DNA of 64,000 nucleotides. Source: Blastobasis lacticolella (lineage: Eukaryota; Arthropoda; Insecta; Lepidoptera; Blastobasidae). Of the stretch, positions 34,201 through 43,510 are shown piece by piece. Positions within the stretch are counted from its first letter, which is position 1, and the number at the start of each line of letters is the position of its first letter. The DNA is taken from the NCBI GenBank assembly GCA_905147135.1, contig LR990059.1, forward strand, positions 13,043,001 through 13,107,000, written 5' to 3'. Under the pieces are notes generated by a model, which did not search any database, was not told the DNA's origin, and saw only the letters and a list, made by a program, of their open reading frames with translations. A program made the translations under genes and the position numbers.

Positions 34201-35291
34201 TTTACTTCCAACGTTCGGCTTGTTTTTAACTTTTAAATTTTTTAATAGCAGGTTTTTAATTTTTTAACTACTTTTTAAAAAGATAAAGACCCGTTTTTTC
34301 AATATTTTTTCCTTAAATATTGTCATTTGAAATCACAAGACATAAATTTTGATGCAAAAAACTTTTGTATTAATGTATAAAATAAAATGCCTACTTCAGA
34401 AACTACGATATTGAGATATTGGATAATTTGATGTAACTCTACTCTCACCTATCAATGCCCAAGATTCTATTGAAATAGATATTATTGTAATGACAAAGTA
34501 AACACTGACATTAACTTAAGTGTGAAGGCTATATGAAATAAGCTAAGTCAACATCATGTTTGTAGTTTACGTAACAAAATGATTCATAACTTTATGAACT
34601 TGAAATGTTGGTAGTAAGATTCTGTATAATATATCATCCATTCCCCATAATTTATCTAAATAGTATTGTAGGTACAACATTGACATAACTTTCTTTCTGA
34701 GAATCTTCCTTCGTCTCGGAACCATAGAAGATTTTATTGATTTAGACGCATACTACAGCAAGGCGCTTATAGTAATGTTGGTTTGATAGGAGCTAGGAAC
34801 AAATAGTAAAAAAATATTACATACTTACATATTCAAAATCCTTAAGCGCTAGTTTGTACTTCCCTAAAGACATATGGGCGGCTGCCCTCCTATAGTAAGC
34901 CTTAGTATAAGCTCTGTCAAGTTCTATGGCTTTCGACGCATCATTCAGAGCGTACCCAAAATTCTCCAACCTCAAATTGGATATACTCCGGTTCGCGAAG
35001 TACACGGCATTCCCTGGGTTTTTCTCTATTGCTTTTGAATACAAGTCGATAGCACCGTTGTAATTTTGTTCTGAAAGTTTGAGGTTATGACAGTCAATTA
35101 CTAATTTTCTATCAGTAACAGCTGATTGAGCACTGGATCTTTTCTCAGAAGAGAAACTATTTAAAAGCGTGGTGAAGTAAACCATCTTCAGACTTACTTT
35201 TGAAAAGATCATTTGCTTCATTTTTCCATTTATCGGCTGCCTCTAGGTCGGCCTGCGACAAGGGCCCCGTAATTTCTTCAGAACTTGCCAT
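19273..35291 (-). CDS. PpD3: Serine/threonine protein phosphatase 5 (TPR plus PPP domain), nine exons
   Basis: Exons in transcript order are 35198-35291, 34829-35070, 27051-27198, 23290-23411, 22578-22848, 21870-22100, 20901-21120, 20068-20149 and 19273-19335. All junctions are GT-AG, and they join to one frame of 490 codons plus stop (human PP5 has 499). The N-terminus (about 22-130) holds three TPRs ([19 protein letters not shown], then [18 protein letters not shown]) that in this family bind HSP90 and autoinhibit the enzyme. The PPP domain has GDIHGQ (232-237), GDFVDRG (261-267), GNHE (293-296), H343, RSH (416-418) and SAPNY (438-442). The metal ligands D233, H235, D262, N294, H343 and H418 are all present, and each sits nine residues before the human position. 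The protein ends [15 protein letters not shown] working soluble phosphatase is expected. The gene symbol follows Drosophila usage. Confidence 0.95.
19389..19639. mobile_element. Mariner-type MITE with TA flanks in PP5 intron 8
   Basis: Ends GAGCTCGTCTAGTCTAAAAT and the near-perfect inverse (36-bp arms, about one mismatch) are flanked by TA on both sides (19387-19388 and 19640-19641). The interior is non-coding. The TA duplication and size fit a Tc1/mariner MITE. Confidence 0.65.
19647..19905 (+). mobile_element. RTE-type LINE 3' end fragment in PP5 intron 8
   Basis: It reads AGACTAAAGTGGCAGTTGGG, TAGCTCGAAGAACAGATGG, then ACGACCTGGTAAAGATCGCA and GGGCGTCTTTCGGCTGATAT followed by a GATGAT run. 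This closely parallels the C-terminus and 3' end of the long RTE copy at 61021-63848, so it is a 5'-truncated relative. Confidence 0.7.
20348..20800. repeat. 45-bp minisatellite in PP5 intron 7
   Basis: About ten units of CTGTTTTACCCATGGATCTA plus TGTTATATAGCTGTAGAATAGGA run from 20348; the first marks are at 20350, 20395, 20440 and 20485, exactly 45 bases apart, with later units more degenerate. It lies in intron 7 (20150-20900) between the last core catalytic exon and the C-terminal exons. The period is a multiple of three, so a 180-codon open frame runs through it on the plus strand, antisense to PP5; I do not regard that frame as a gene. Confidence 0.85.
21205..21335 (+). repeat. LINE-type 3' tail in PP5 intron 6
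   Basis: GGCGGGCAACGCATTGGTAG, CACCCCTGGTGTTGCTGATG, GGTGACCACTTTCCATCAGG and GCCTGTTTGTCTACCGTATT identify the same tail family as 14506-14632, here on the plus strand. Confidence 0.55.
21590..21822. mobile_element. piggyBac-like MITE in PP5 intron 6, close to exon 6
   Basis: Ends CGGTATGGTTCCGGGTTTCT and the near-inverse (AGGAAACCCGGAACATACCG at 21803-21822) are flanked by TGAA on the left and TTAA on the right, i.e. a TTAA duplication with one change. The element ends 47 bp from the exon 6 donor. It belongs with the MITE at 53927-54110 and includes the segment that reappears inverted at 18540-18665. Confidence 0.6.
22331..22534 (+). repeat. Repeat family B copy in PP5 intron 5
   Basis: It is a copy lacking the head: AAGGGGAGGTTATTGCCATA, CTTGGCAAGCGGGTCGAGAT, TTGCCTCGAAAACATTAGTC and GGACACCACACGGCC in the family order. 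It lies within intron 5 (22101-22577), 44 bp from exon 5. Confidence 0.6.
22893..23140 (+). repeat. Repeat family B copy in PP5 intron 4
   Basis: It starts with ATCATCATCACAGCACATAA and GTCCACTACGTGAGTTAGGG, passes through GGCAGGCGGCTTGGAGATCG, and ends GGACACCACATGGCC. It lies within intron 4 (22849-23289). Confidence 0.6.
23528..23700 (-). repeat. LINE-type 3' tail in PP5 intron 3
   Basis: The plus strand shows TTTTTTTTATGTTATACGGT, GCAGGCAAGCGGGCCACCTG and AAGTGGTCACCGCTGGCTAT, the inverse of the tail family at 21205-21335. Confidence 0.5.
23955..24285. repeat. Unclassified repeat with two shared segments
   Basis: Segment 23955-24085 (GAGTAAGTACGCGTACTTGT, TCAGCCTAAGTACGCGTACT) is the inverse of 41308-41440. 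Segment 24190-24285 (CGCACGACGCATCTGGCCTG, GCTGTAGCATCTCTGGTATT) is the inverse of 26465-26575. The two partners share a family but are dispersed. No coding potential is evident. Confidence 0.5.
25020..25545 (-). mobile_element. Degenerate RTE-like reverse transcriptase C-terminus
   Basis: Read on the minus strand in broken frames, it shows [25 protein letters not shown] text, NEYIRGG-like and [14 protein letters not shown]. In RTE-type LINEs the equivalents are the KYLG, WxKWRE and RLRWYGHV motifs near the end of the reverse transcriptase. Stops and shifts are frequent, so this is an old fragment within PP5 intron 3. Confidence 0.5.
25556..25802. mobile_element. MITE, copy 1 of a pair (PP5 intron 3)
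   Basis: The ends GCTGATTACATTTGACTAAATT are inverse repeats. The interior has AAAAAGCGCGAGAGCAAATC, GTGAAATGTATTGCACA and TTTTTGTATCACGGCTTTTG. The interior is almost the same as in the MITE at 28455-28702. Confidence 0.7.
26465..26575. repeat. Inverted partner of 24190-24285
   Basis: ACACTTCCACTACTAACACA, CAGAGATGCTACAGCAGTGC and GGGTGCGTCGTGCG are the inverse of the segment at 24190-24285. The two are 2.2 kb apart within PP5 intron 3. Confidence 0.5.
26868..27025. repeat. CAT microsatellite and SINE/family-B junction
   Basis: A CAT run (about 26871-26890) leads into a SINE tail motif (GTCGTTAATGTCCCGGTTTC, up to about 26915), which joins directly to the middle of repeat family B (GGCAGGCGGGTTGGAGATCA, to TTTGCCTCGAAAACATTC). 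The family B part ends 26 bp from PP5 exon 3. Confidence 0.55.
27718..27741. repeat. GA microsatellite
   Basis: An uninterrupted AGAGAG run lies in PP5 intron 2, directly before the degenerate LINE ORF1. Confidence 0.8.
27750..28400 (+). mobile_element. Degenerate LINE ORF1 region
   Basis: In broken frames it shows [39 protein letters not shown] and [11 protein letters not shown] followed by [11 protein letters not shown]. This order matches the ORF1 protein of lepidopteran non-LTR elements. Stops and shifts show it is inactive. It probably belongs with the endonuclease and reverse transcriptase remnants at 29282-32110, split by later insertions. Confidence 0.55.
28455..28702. mobile_element. 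MITE, copy 2 of a pair (PP5 intron 2)
   Basis: Perfect inverse ends ATGCGCTTATTACACATGCC continue to CTAAATT (26 bp or more). The interior matches the MITE at 25556-25802. It sits between the ORF1 and endonuclease remnants of the LINE. Confidence 0.75.
29282..32110 (+). mobile_element. Degenerate non-LTR retrotransposon: endonuclease and reverse transcriptase
   Basis: Endonuclease motifs [10 protein letters not shown] (29297-29326), MGNFNAR (29529-29549) and a WSDHFPLF-type motif near 29757-29780 are followed, after a CTAGT-ending insert at 29981-30175, by reverse-transcriptase blocks: [57 protein letters not shown] and the catalytic YADD. The C-terminal region ends near 32110 with [15 protein letters not shown]. 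Frame breaks at about 29400, 29500, 30330, 30840 and 31690 show it is dead. It belongs to the Jockey/I-like LINEs by resemblance and lies in the 7.6-kb PP5 intron 2. Confidence 0.7.
29981..30175 (+). mobile_element. CTAGT-ending interspersed element, copy 3
   Basis: Starts ATAAAACAAAGTCGCTTTCT, contains ACTACGCAACGGATTTTGAT and ATAGATAGAGTGATTCAAGA, and ends CTAGT. It is the best preserved of the four copies and is inserted within the LINE. Confidence 0.6.
32523..33064. mobile_element. piggyBac-like MITE with TTAA duplication
   Basis: TTAA at 32519-32522 and 33065-33068 flank inverse ends GGGGCCATCTCCACGAGCGA and TCGCTCGTGGAGATGGCGCC. The inverse arms continue with GAGAATCGC. The interior has scattered GCGATA/TATCGC words and GC-rich stretches. 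It splits the reverse-transcriptase reading frame of a Jockey-like LINE. Confidence 0.8.
33085..33310 (+). repeat. GC-rich insert ending in A-rich tail
   Basis: The segment CCCTACGGGGTGTCAATTCC, GGGATGTTTAGCACGTCTAG, CCGGCCGGCCGGCTGGTACT, TCCCAACCGCTACCAGAGGG ends in an A-rich run at about 33299-33312, as a LINE 3' tail would. The class is not determined. Confidence 0.4.
33660..34828. other. AT-rich part of PP5 intron 2, nothing recognised
   Basis: Apart from a TCACCCTGTATA word at 33919, common in insect inverted-repeat elements, I see no feature in this stretch. Confidence 0.4.
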
Positions 35292-35763
35292 TACAACACG
35301 TTACAACAATCGTGAAATCAAAGCGTTACGATATAAAATAAGGGAATAATCATAAGAAATTCCAGTTTCATAAATCCATTTACATGCTAAACGCAATTCA
35401 TGAAAAATGAATTGAAATTGATGAATGAACTAAAATGCAGAACGATTTTCGTGAATGGTCAATCTGTGTGACCAGATTTTAATTTTAAATCCGACCGATT
35501 TATTGTACCACTGAATTTTTTTCTTCGTTTTAATTACTTAGGTACTTATTGTTACTAAAGGTTCGGCCAAACCAGTACAGTCGGCTGCAGAGAGAACTGA
35601 CTCCCCTCCCCTACCATACATTTAATATATGCTGAGGGAATCCAGTAACTCTGCAGCTGAATGTACGCGTCAACGACGCGATACGACCGCGACGCATTAA
35701 CTACAACACCAAACAATATGCACACCTATGCGACTGCGGCGCGAATCGCGAACTTTAGAACGC

Positions 35764-36172
35764 GTAAAAAGACCGCTAGCATTAATTGAAACCTCATGTT
35801 CGACCCATGAAACTGAACAACTTTCCCTAAGAAACATACCAGCGGAAATTACTTCATAATTTCGAAATCTAAAATAAATAATTAAATGCGACGCGCAATG
35901 TTTATCGCCCGTCCACGTGACCAGTGGCCACTGACGTCGCGCGGCCTTTTACTTAAATTGCATTTATTTCAACTTAAATTTAAACTTTTAGTGTCTAAAT
36001 TAATTGTGAACGATGTAGTTATCGATACTTGATATTTTTTAGTACAAAAATACAACTTTAAAAAAAAAGAATTTCCTTTTCTACCTAAACTATGACTTTC
36101 CGCGGGTATGGAAAGTTGTTCAGTTTCATGGGTACAATATGTGGTTTCAATTAAAGCTAGCGGTCTTTTTAC
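35764..36172. mobile_element. MITE with GTAAAAAGACCGCTAGC ends, upstream of PP5
   Basis: The 17-bp end GTAAAAAGACCGCTAGC at 35764-35780 is perfectly inverse to 36156-36172. The arms continue imperfectly (ATTAATTGAAACCTCAT against ATGTGGTTTCAATTAA; CATGAAACTGAACAACTTTC against GAAAGTTGTTCAGTTTCATG). A second, decayed copy lies at 48086-48340. It starts 473 bp upstream of the PP5 start codon. Confidence 0.75.
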
Positions 36173-36476
36173 ATCGTATCGATAGCAAGTCGTATATAAT
36201 ATAATATTCTCTCACATCTTTGCAGTATTTTTATTCTAATATAAAATCACATAAAACAATAATAAGAAATCCGTAAACACATCTGACGTGTGCGTCCCGC
36301 CCTGTATCACACTGTATTCACGCGCTGCGGTCACGTAAGTGTGCAAAACACCTAAAATTATCAAAGGCTTCCGCTACCTACGCGTCTGATGCTCCACTCG
36401 TTTTCTTCGCGCAGGTATGGCCGGACCTTTATACGAAAGTACGACAAGCACGTATTTTAGATATAGTAGGACCACG

Positions 36477-37098
36477 CTAAGTCCGAATCGCCTTTAAAAA
36501 AAAAAAAAAAGTCTCTGTATGGCAACTAATGCCATGTCTTTTATCCGTCATAGAACGTCATTCATACAAGTCATAACAAAGAATTTGACTGAATTGAAAA
36601 ATATTGTTGAGGCGATTGGCACATTGGAGCGCAGCATTCATTCTGGCGAAATTTGGAAATATGTGTAATTTTTATATTGTTTTATACCTATACAACAACA
36701 GAATACCTATTTGTCAATCCTGGAGACCTCACTTCACAGCAGCGGCCTATTTGACGCTTTTTTATGTAGAAAGTACAGCGCCAAAAACTTATCTGACCTG
36801 CAGCCCGTTTCAAATGTGTCAAAGAAAAAAACGACGGATCCGCACGAACACGCGTGGATGCGTTTTCAGTGTGTTCGACTATGAGTAATTTGCATAGAAA
36901 CCGAAGACAGCTCAAATAACTTTATGTCACGCACTAACGCACGTCACGCACAACTGTACGGTGCTGCGTTCCAGTGTGCGGATCGCCTAAATAATAATGG
37001 ACAATGACTGACAAGGACAGATTATACAATAGATATTGCCATATCCACATTTTATATTTTCTACCACTGTCAGTTGATTCGGACTAAGCGTGGTCCTA
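36477..37098. mobile_element. TIR element family C, copy A
   Basis: The end TAGGACCACGCTAAGTCCGA is inverse to TCGGACTAAGCGTGGTCCTA at 37079-37098. The inside carries ATGGCAACTAATGCCATGTC, GCGATTGGCACATTGGAGCG and AACTTTATGTCACGCACTAA. Most of the interior recurs in copy C (41531-43346), and the ends also occur in copy B (37194-37570). It is non-autonomous. Confidence 0.7.
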
Positions 37099-37193
37099 TT
37101 ATATCTGTCGTAGATGTCTATCTGGTTTATTTTAGATACCTATATACTAGGTCCTTATTTAAAGTACTAACAATAAATTGAAATGTATTAGAA

Positions 37194-37570
37194 TAAGACC
37201 ACGTTAAGGCCGAATCGCTTATTAAAGAAAACTCTGTACGGCAACTTATGCCAAGTTATTTATACGTCATGGAACGTCATTTATAAAAGTCAAAACAAAG
37301 AATTTTATTTCTGTTGGATTATTTATTTTCGTCAGTTATGAATTTTTTTATTAAATAATGGGCAAAGCAATTAAAAAGCAAGTGCGGGAGATAGTTTTCA
37401 GCATGATTAATAATTTAGTCAAACTAAAAGTACCAGTTCAAACTAATAGTGACAAAATAACTGAATGTTTACAAAAAGGACTGACAAGGACAGATTATAC
37501 CCAGATTATTGCCATATCTACACTTTATAACTTTTATTACTGTCAGTCAGTACGGACTTATCGTGGTCCT
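37194..37570 (+). mobile_element. TIR element family C, copy B with a possible transposase start
   Basis: Ends TAAGACCACGTTAAGGCCGA and, inverted, TACGGACTTATCGTGGTCCT. Between them a frame from 37358 reads MGKAIKKQVREIVFSMINN and continues NSDKITECLQKGL before running into the right end. It may be the decayed N-terminus of the family's transposase, left between the two ends after internal deletion. I do not recognise the superfamily. Confidence 0.5.
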
Positions 37571-38164
37571 ATTCTATCGTCTAATGTACGATTTATTTTT
37601 AAAAGATTGGAAGCATTTCTGGTTTGGTGACTGACTATTGCTTTGGTTTCAAATTAAAACAAAGTTATTTCGGTTTTGTATCTGACAACCATTGCTTCGC
37701 TACAATCATTGCATTAAAAAAATACAATCTGTCAGTTTTTTTTATAAAAGATTCAGATTCTTTTTCAACAATATGGATATCATTTAAGCGAAAGATATAG
37801 AATTCGTGTGATACTGGTCATACCAAATGCTCTTGCTTGAATGAATGACAGACAATGCTGCCAACATAAATATTTTATTTTTTAAATTATTTTATTGGCT
37901 TGGAACAAAGGCGTGGAAGCAAAAAGATTTTTAGTAGTTAATAAATCTTGTAGAGTACCACAGAGCAAACAAAATTGCCGACCGTGAAGGTAGCTAACTT
38001 TCCAATCTTTTTTAATACACCAATCCATAGCGACCCATACCCCCCTTAAAATATAAGGTAATCGTAATAAAAGTAACTGAAAAAAAAAAAAAATAGGCTA
38101 GCTCTAATTTTTTAATTTTTGTCTCAACTTACTCGGGGTGAAAATGATACCTAAATATAACAAA

Positions 38165-38390
38165 AGCCAATGACTGAGTGTGCGAGCTCCGCTCGGACTT
38201 TTTGGTGTACCTACATATTGGCTCTTGAAATTCGAATGAAGTACGCGGCGCGATTGTTGCGAATAAGTAATAAATGAGCGTGCGGAGCGAGCTCGAAATT
38301 TTTCAATTATTGGTTAAAAAGAGCTGGAGCAAACTAATGAAGTAGCAAGCGTAGCGAGTTCGGAAATTTTGGTATTTTTGCTGTAAAAAT
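38165..38390 (-). repeat. Repeat with GAGCGAGCTCGAAATTTT motif
   Basis: AATGAGCGTGCGGAGCGAGC then TCGAAATTTTTCA, and GCAAGCGTAGCGAGTTCGGA then AATTTTGGTATTTTTG, are inverse copies of the CTCGTTGCGCTTGCTCAAT units found at 50230-50460 and 52410-52545. Confidence 0.45.
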
Positions 38391-38399
38391 CTGGATTGA

Positions 38400-39770
38400 T
38401 ATGCCTAAACTACTCTTCTTCATCTCAAACGGCGCTACCTCTACACCTCTTGGCCCACTATTCTCAGTCTTCGGCATCGGTAGTGAGTTTGTTTGCCACG
38501 CAAGCAATTCGGTTAAACATAGCACGGATGTCATTTTAACGATATCTGGGCCACTGCTTCCTTGGCTAGGTACTTAGGCCTGCTTATCCTCTCACTTGCG
38601 GTGCGGTAGACTTCTCTCAGAATTCTCAGAAGAGAAAATTTGCTGTGGCTTATTCGCTTATATTGACATTATCAGGGATTTGCACCGCGATTCCTCCTCC
38701 ATAGTTAGGACTGATATTGGTGACACCAACCAGTTTCTTATTACAGATGCGGTATATATAGAACCAGGGCTCTGTGTTCAGCTCTTTTCTGTTCAGTGTG
38801 ATATTAAAGGTACTGACCATTTCGCGCTGACCGACACTGACGAGGGGCGACTAGTACAACATGTGAATTAAATATGTGGAAGGAGTCACTTGAGAATGGC
38901 GCGGGGTCGGTCTGAAACTATATGTGGCGTAGACAGAGTACATGGCCCGCAACAGTACGGTTCGATCCCCAAATTATTGTCGAGTTACGCTATGTCGACT
39001 CTCTCCGGTCCGCATAGGTGCAGATAGGTTTAACCATATGGATCTAGGTCAGATACTGGGATCTGGGGGCCTAAAAAAATTTTTTTTTTTGTTATTTGTC
39101 ACAAACTTATCTGAAGCGTCGCTGCTGTTGACATTGACATGACAATTCAAAATGGCGTCACTTTAGTTCCAATATTGGCTACCGGATCAGATAAGTTTGT
39201 GGCAAGCACAGACATAACAGACTAAACACAAATCACAAATATTCCCTGTTCGCTCGCTCTACAATGATTATGAATCTTGCTATCCCGTTTTTTCACCCAT
39301 AGGAACGAGCCTGTCAAAAAGTGAAGAGCGCAATGTTTTGAACTTCCACCACGTTGCTCTAGCTAACAACGACCAGACGTTTTTTTGAAACATAGTTTTA
39401 AATAAATAAGTTACACAATAAAAATTGTAATTGCTATAACTTTTAATATGGTAAAGTCACAAAATAGAAAACTAACAGAAGGTCCACTCCCGTCGTCTTA
39501 GAAAAAAAATTATGACGTAAACTTGCCGACTCATTAGGGTTGCTACTGTATTTATTCTGAATTTTGAAGAGAGAACCATACCAGCTTCAGAAATTATGCC
39601 CTTAGTAAGCGTAAAAATAATTCACTGTTTATTCACTTTTAAAATTCATTGCCACCTGATTACACTGTCACTGAAAATAACCTTTCCCTGATCTGGGATT
39701 TGATCCACTTCCCGGTAATCAACTGAATTGAAATTTGTCATACACATGTAAATTAAATGAAAATGCAAAA
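38400..39770. other. No recognisable gene
   Basis: A 91-codon open frame at 38596-38871 has no recognisable domain, and its context offers no splice or promoter support. ACAAACTTATCTGAAGCGTC (39105) is loosely inverse to ATCAGATAAGTTTGTGGC (39187), suggesting a small inverted-repeat element. Confidence 0.4.
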
Positions 39771-39772
39771 TT

Positions 39773-39775
39773 ATT

Positions 39776-39806
<31 letters not shown>

Positions 39807-40250
39807 GTTTATTGTACACAATAATGATATACAGAGAAATATAACAGAACAAAAGACACAACAGGCGCTGCTTATTTCTAAAAAGAAATTTCTTCCAGCA
39901 GGCCTACAGAAGAGAGATGTTTAACTAAAGTAACGCAGATACGACGTGCACAATAATTGAATATATAAATACATAAATATATTATATTATAATATATAGG
40001 TATATAAAGTTAATATAAATAGACATATTATTAAAACAAGCTATATAAAATACATACATATATAAGTTATGGACTAGACAGGGAAAGATAATATTCCTTG
40101 ACCCTCTTTTTAAATATAGACAGTGACTGACTGTCACGCACATTATGTGGCAGTGAGTTCCATAGTCTCGCCGCATGGACAGTGAAGGACAGTGAATTAT
40201 GTATTAGTCAGTTGATCTGATGATGGAGAAGGAAGGTGGTTACGGATTTT
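39773..40250 (-). mobile_element. LINE C-terminus with (TTTA)n tail
   Basis: On the minus strand a frame reads RLWNSLPHNVRDSQSLSIFK and then KRVKEYYLSLSSP, the common end of CR1/Jockey-like reverse transcriptases. About 270 bp of untranslated tail follows, ending in a TAAA microsatellite (TTTA run at 39773-39803 on the plus strand). Everything upstream of the C-terminus is missing. Confidence 0.65.
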
Positions 40251-41307
40251 TGTTTAAGACTAGACAGGCATTTCCGACTAGAAACCATTAAGGTGGCCAT
40301 AACGGTTTATTGTTCAGTTAAAAACTGTCACATGGTGCCTGAAACTGTACAACTGGTTGTACAGTTTCCTAGGGTCTCTAGCGGAAGACCTTGGTCAACC
40401 TCGCTTCGCCATCGCTATTAGAACTCGTAGCGGTGCTGAAGTTAGACTAGCCTCATAGTCTAAAATGGTCACCCATCAGTTCTTGGAATCTGCTTGCGTT
40501 GCTTGTATATTATTAAGTATTATTAGTAACGTACAAATACTTTATTTTATCAATAATTATATCGTAATATCGTTTAATTAAATTATATTTAATTTACGTC
40601 GACAATACAACTAATTCTCGCGTTAACAATCGCGACCGAGCACTGCTTGAAACTGCTTGAGAATGCCTGTAAACGTAACGTCAATGTGTGCGTGACGGAA
40701 ATGGCACATTGCTTCCAGTGGACCTTCTGCTTGGGGCGGGCCGCTCTTTATTTTGTGGTAAAGTGCAGTGCATTTCTCTGTGAAAATGCAAAATATAGAT
40801 TTACTCCTGGTGTACCCTTTTACACGTAAGTAAACATTTGTGGTCGCGGCAATCAGGAATCAATTTTCGAAATTGTAACAAAAATAGGCGTCGTAATAGT
40901 GTGAATTTGCAATAGGTAAAAAGCTTTACTATAAAACAGCATGCTAATAAACACAGACTTTTAATTATTTGCAAATAAAGCTTTATTTCCGTGTCTAAAA
41001 AGACATGGAAATATTTGGATGGTAACAGGGTCCGATTTTGTATTTTTTGTATACAATATTTATTCTTCTACGTAATGTAGGCGACATACGTACGAACTTG
41101 AAGTGCGCGGTTTTTTAATTCACGAACTTACTCGGCTCGACGTCGGCGATAGACGTACGAACTTAAAGTACGTGGTTTCTAAGTTCACGAACTTTTCCGG
41201 CTCGCTATTTAATGAACTCAGTAAATAAATCATATCAATAGCTTCGACAATCACAGAACCACAAAACACTATTGAAACGACGACGCGAGCTGCGAGCTAC
41301 TATCAAA

Positions 41308-41440
41308 AATGAAACATGTGGTATCGCCGGAAAACTTACTCGACAGTTTTAAAGTACCTACGCGTACTTCGGCTGACACACGACCGAGCAAGGTCGTCGA
41401 GTCTCAAATTCGCGTACTTACTCGCACGTCTGTCAGCTAC
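41308..41440. repeat. Repeat, inverse copy of 23955-24085
   Basis: ACATGTGGTATCGCCGGAAA, TTTTAAAGTACCTACGCGTA and GCGTACTTACTCGCACGTCT match the inverse of the segment at 23955-24085. Confidence 0.5.
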
Positions 41441-41530
41441 TTAAGAGATGGCATACAGCAACTTACACGCGCGACTGTGTCGAAGAGTCGCGCGTTAGTC
41501 GCATTTGCCACACGCTTCTGCTTCGATTAG

Positions 41531-43346
41531 TAGGAATACGCTGTCCGAATCGCTTTAAAAAAATAAAAATCTCTTTATGGCAACCATGGACTTACTACCC
41601 AAAGGGACTGCGCACTGCTTTGACTAAAACCGGGCAGAGCGAGAGTCACCATCGATAGTCCTTTGTCCCTTTCTAACAATGTATACACAATGCCATTGGC
41701 ATAATCACCGTCATTCTAAATTGACAAGTGTCATGTTTGGTGTTGCCATTATTGGAGAAATATATTTACCGTGAATTTGGTATTATTATGAGGTAATCCG
41801 TGCAATACGAAAAGTAGTTGTCAAAATACCTTTTGATCTGAACGTTTCTCCGACAAACGTCGAGTCGACATAATTATTAACCTACGACTTTTTGTTCCAC
41901 AAAATAGATAATAGAGTTCGGTAACGATTTATCCTACAACACTTGTTTCTAAAGAGAAGTGATAGTACTCGTCGATATCTACATTCCGGGTGACAGCTGT
42001 TAAACTTAAATGTGTTATAACTCGGAACCCATTGGTTCTAGAACACTAGTTTCTAAAGAGATATGATAGTACTCGTCGAGATCTACATTTCGTATTGCAG
42101 CTGTCAAAGTTAAATCTTTTGTAACTCGGAACCCATTGCTCCTAAAACACTAGTTTTTGTAGAGAAATTATAGTACTTGTCGAGATCTACATTTCGTATG
42201 ACAGCTGTCAAACTTAGAACTGTCATCCGAAATGTAGACCTCGATGAGTACTATCGTATTAATTTAGCAACTAGTGTTATAGCACTAATAGTTTAGGAGT
42301 TATTTCAGTTCAAAGTTTGACAGCTGTCATTCGAAATGTAGATCTCAATAAGTACTATCATTTCTCTCTAGAAACTAGTGTTTTAGGACCAATGGGTACC
42401 GAGTTATAAAAGACTTAACTTTGACAGCTGTCATAAGAAATGATGATCTCGAGGAGTACTATCATTTCACTCTAGGAACTAGTGTTCTAGGGCCAATAGT
42501 TTCCGAGTAGCAGGGTAAGCTTGGGCTGGACCCTGGTGAAAACATGACCTTCAGATTGCACCAGGTCCAGCTCTGCCTGGCCCTGAGGTCGGTGTCCGCG
42601 CCAAATAATAAAAGTAATTCGGAATTTGCATCAACAATGGTGGCAACACTAGAAAGGGACACAGGACTATCGATGGTGACTCTCGCTCTGCCCGGTTTTA
42701 GTCAAAGCAGTGCGCAGTCCCTTTGGGTAGTAATTCCATGATGGCAACTAATGCCATGTCTTTTATCCGTCATAGAACGTCATTCATAAAAGTCATAACA
42801 AAGAATTTGACTGATTTGAAAAATATTGTTGAGGCGATTGGCACATTGGAGCGTAGCATTCATTCTGGCGAAATTTGGAAATATGTGTAATTTTTATATT
42901 GTTTTATATACAATAAAAAATTTAGGATTTCTCCAAATTGTTATAATCTTTTCATAAAATTATATTATTTAAGCGAAAAATAATTAGAGAACCGAGTAAC
43001 GGAATACCTATTTGACAATCCTGGAGACCTCACTTCACAGCAGCGGCCTATTTGACGCCTTTTCATGTGGAAAGTACAGCGCCAAAAACTTATCTGACCC
43101 GCACGAATCTGAAACGACGGATCTGCACGAACACGCGTCGATGTGTTTTCAGTGTGTACTCAAATAACTTTATGTCATGCACTAACACACGTCACGCACA
43201 ACTGTACGGTGCTGCGTTCCAGTGTGCGGATCGCCTAAATAATAATGAACAATGACTGACAAGGACAGATTATCCAATAGATATTGCCATATCCACATTT
43301 TATATGTTCTACCACTGTCAGTTGATTCGGACTAAGCGTGGTCCTA
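41531..43346. mobile_element. TIR element family C, copy C, split by a foldback element
   Basis: Left end TAGGAATACGCTGTCCGAAT; right end TCGGACTAAGCGTGGTCCTA at 43327-43346. After removing 41585-42748 the sequence runs on as in copy A (ATGGCAACTAATGCCATGTC, then GCGATTGGCACATTGGAGCG). An extra stretch near 42905-43000 is absent from copy A. Confidence 0.65.
41585..42740. mobile_element. 1.16-kb foldback element with 8-bp duplication
   Basis: The duplication ATGGCAAC (41577-41584 and 42741-42748) flanks long inverse ends (about 95 bp: CATGGACTTACTACCC, AAAGGGACTGCGCACTGCTT, GGGCAGAGCGAGAGTCACCA). The interior has three direct units of about 105 bp (GTACTCGTCGAGATCTACAT, GCAGCTGTCAAAG, AACTCGGAACCCATTG), followed from about 42215 by three units in inverse orientation. 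No transposase is visible. An 8-bp duplication suits hAT or P superfamily mobilisation. Confidence 0.8.
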
Positions 43347-43439
43347 TTATACCGATGCGCTTCTACGCAAGACTATTTCCGGTAATTATTATTATTGTGA
43401 ATTTGTCCTCACCGATGAGGTCCAGAGCTAGGTTCAAGT

Positions 43440-43510
43440 TTAAGGGAGGGATCTTACCATCAGGCGGGCCGTACGCTTTTATGGAACCTTCTATCTTACT
43501 GGTATAAAAA
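43440..43510 (+). repeat. LINE 3' tail fragment
   Basis: CTTACCATCAGGCGGGCCGT, then TTACTGGTATAAAAAAATAC, matches the tail family at 12230-12293. Confidence 0.45.

Noticed and set aside
38596..38871. 91-codon open frame
   Set aside because: No recognisable domain, start context or splice sites; length is within chance expectation.
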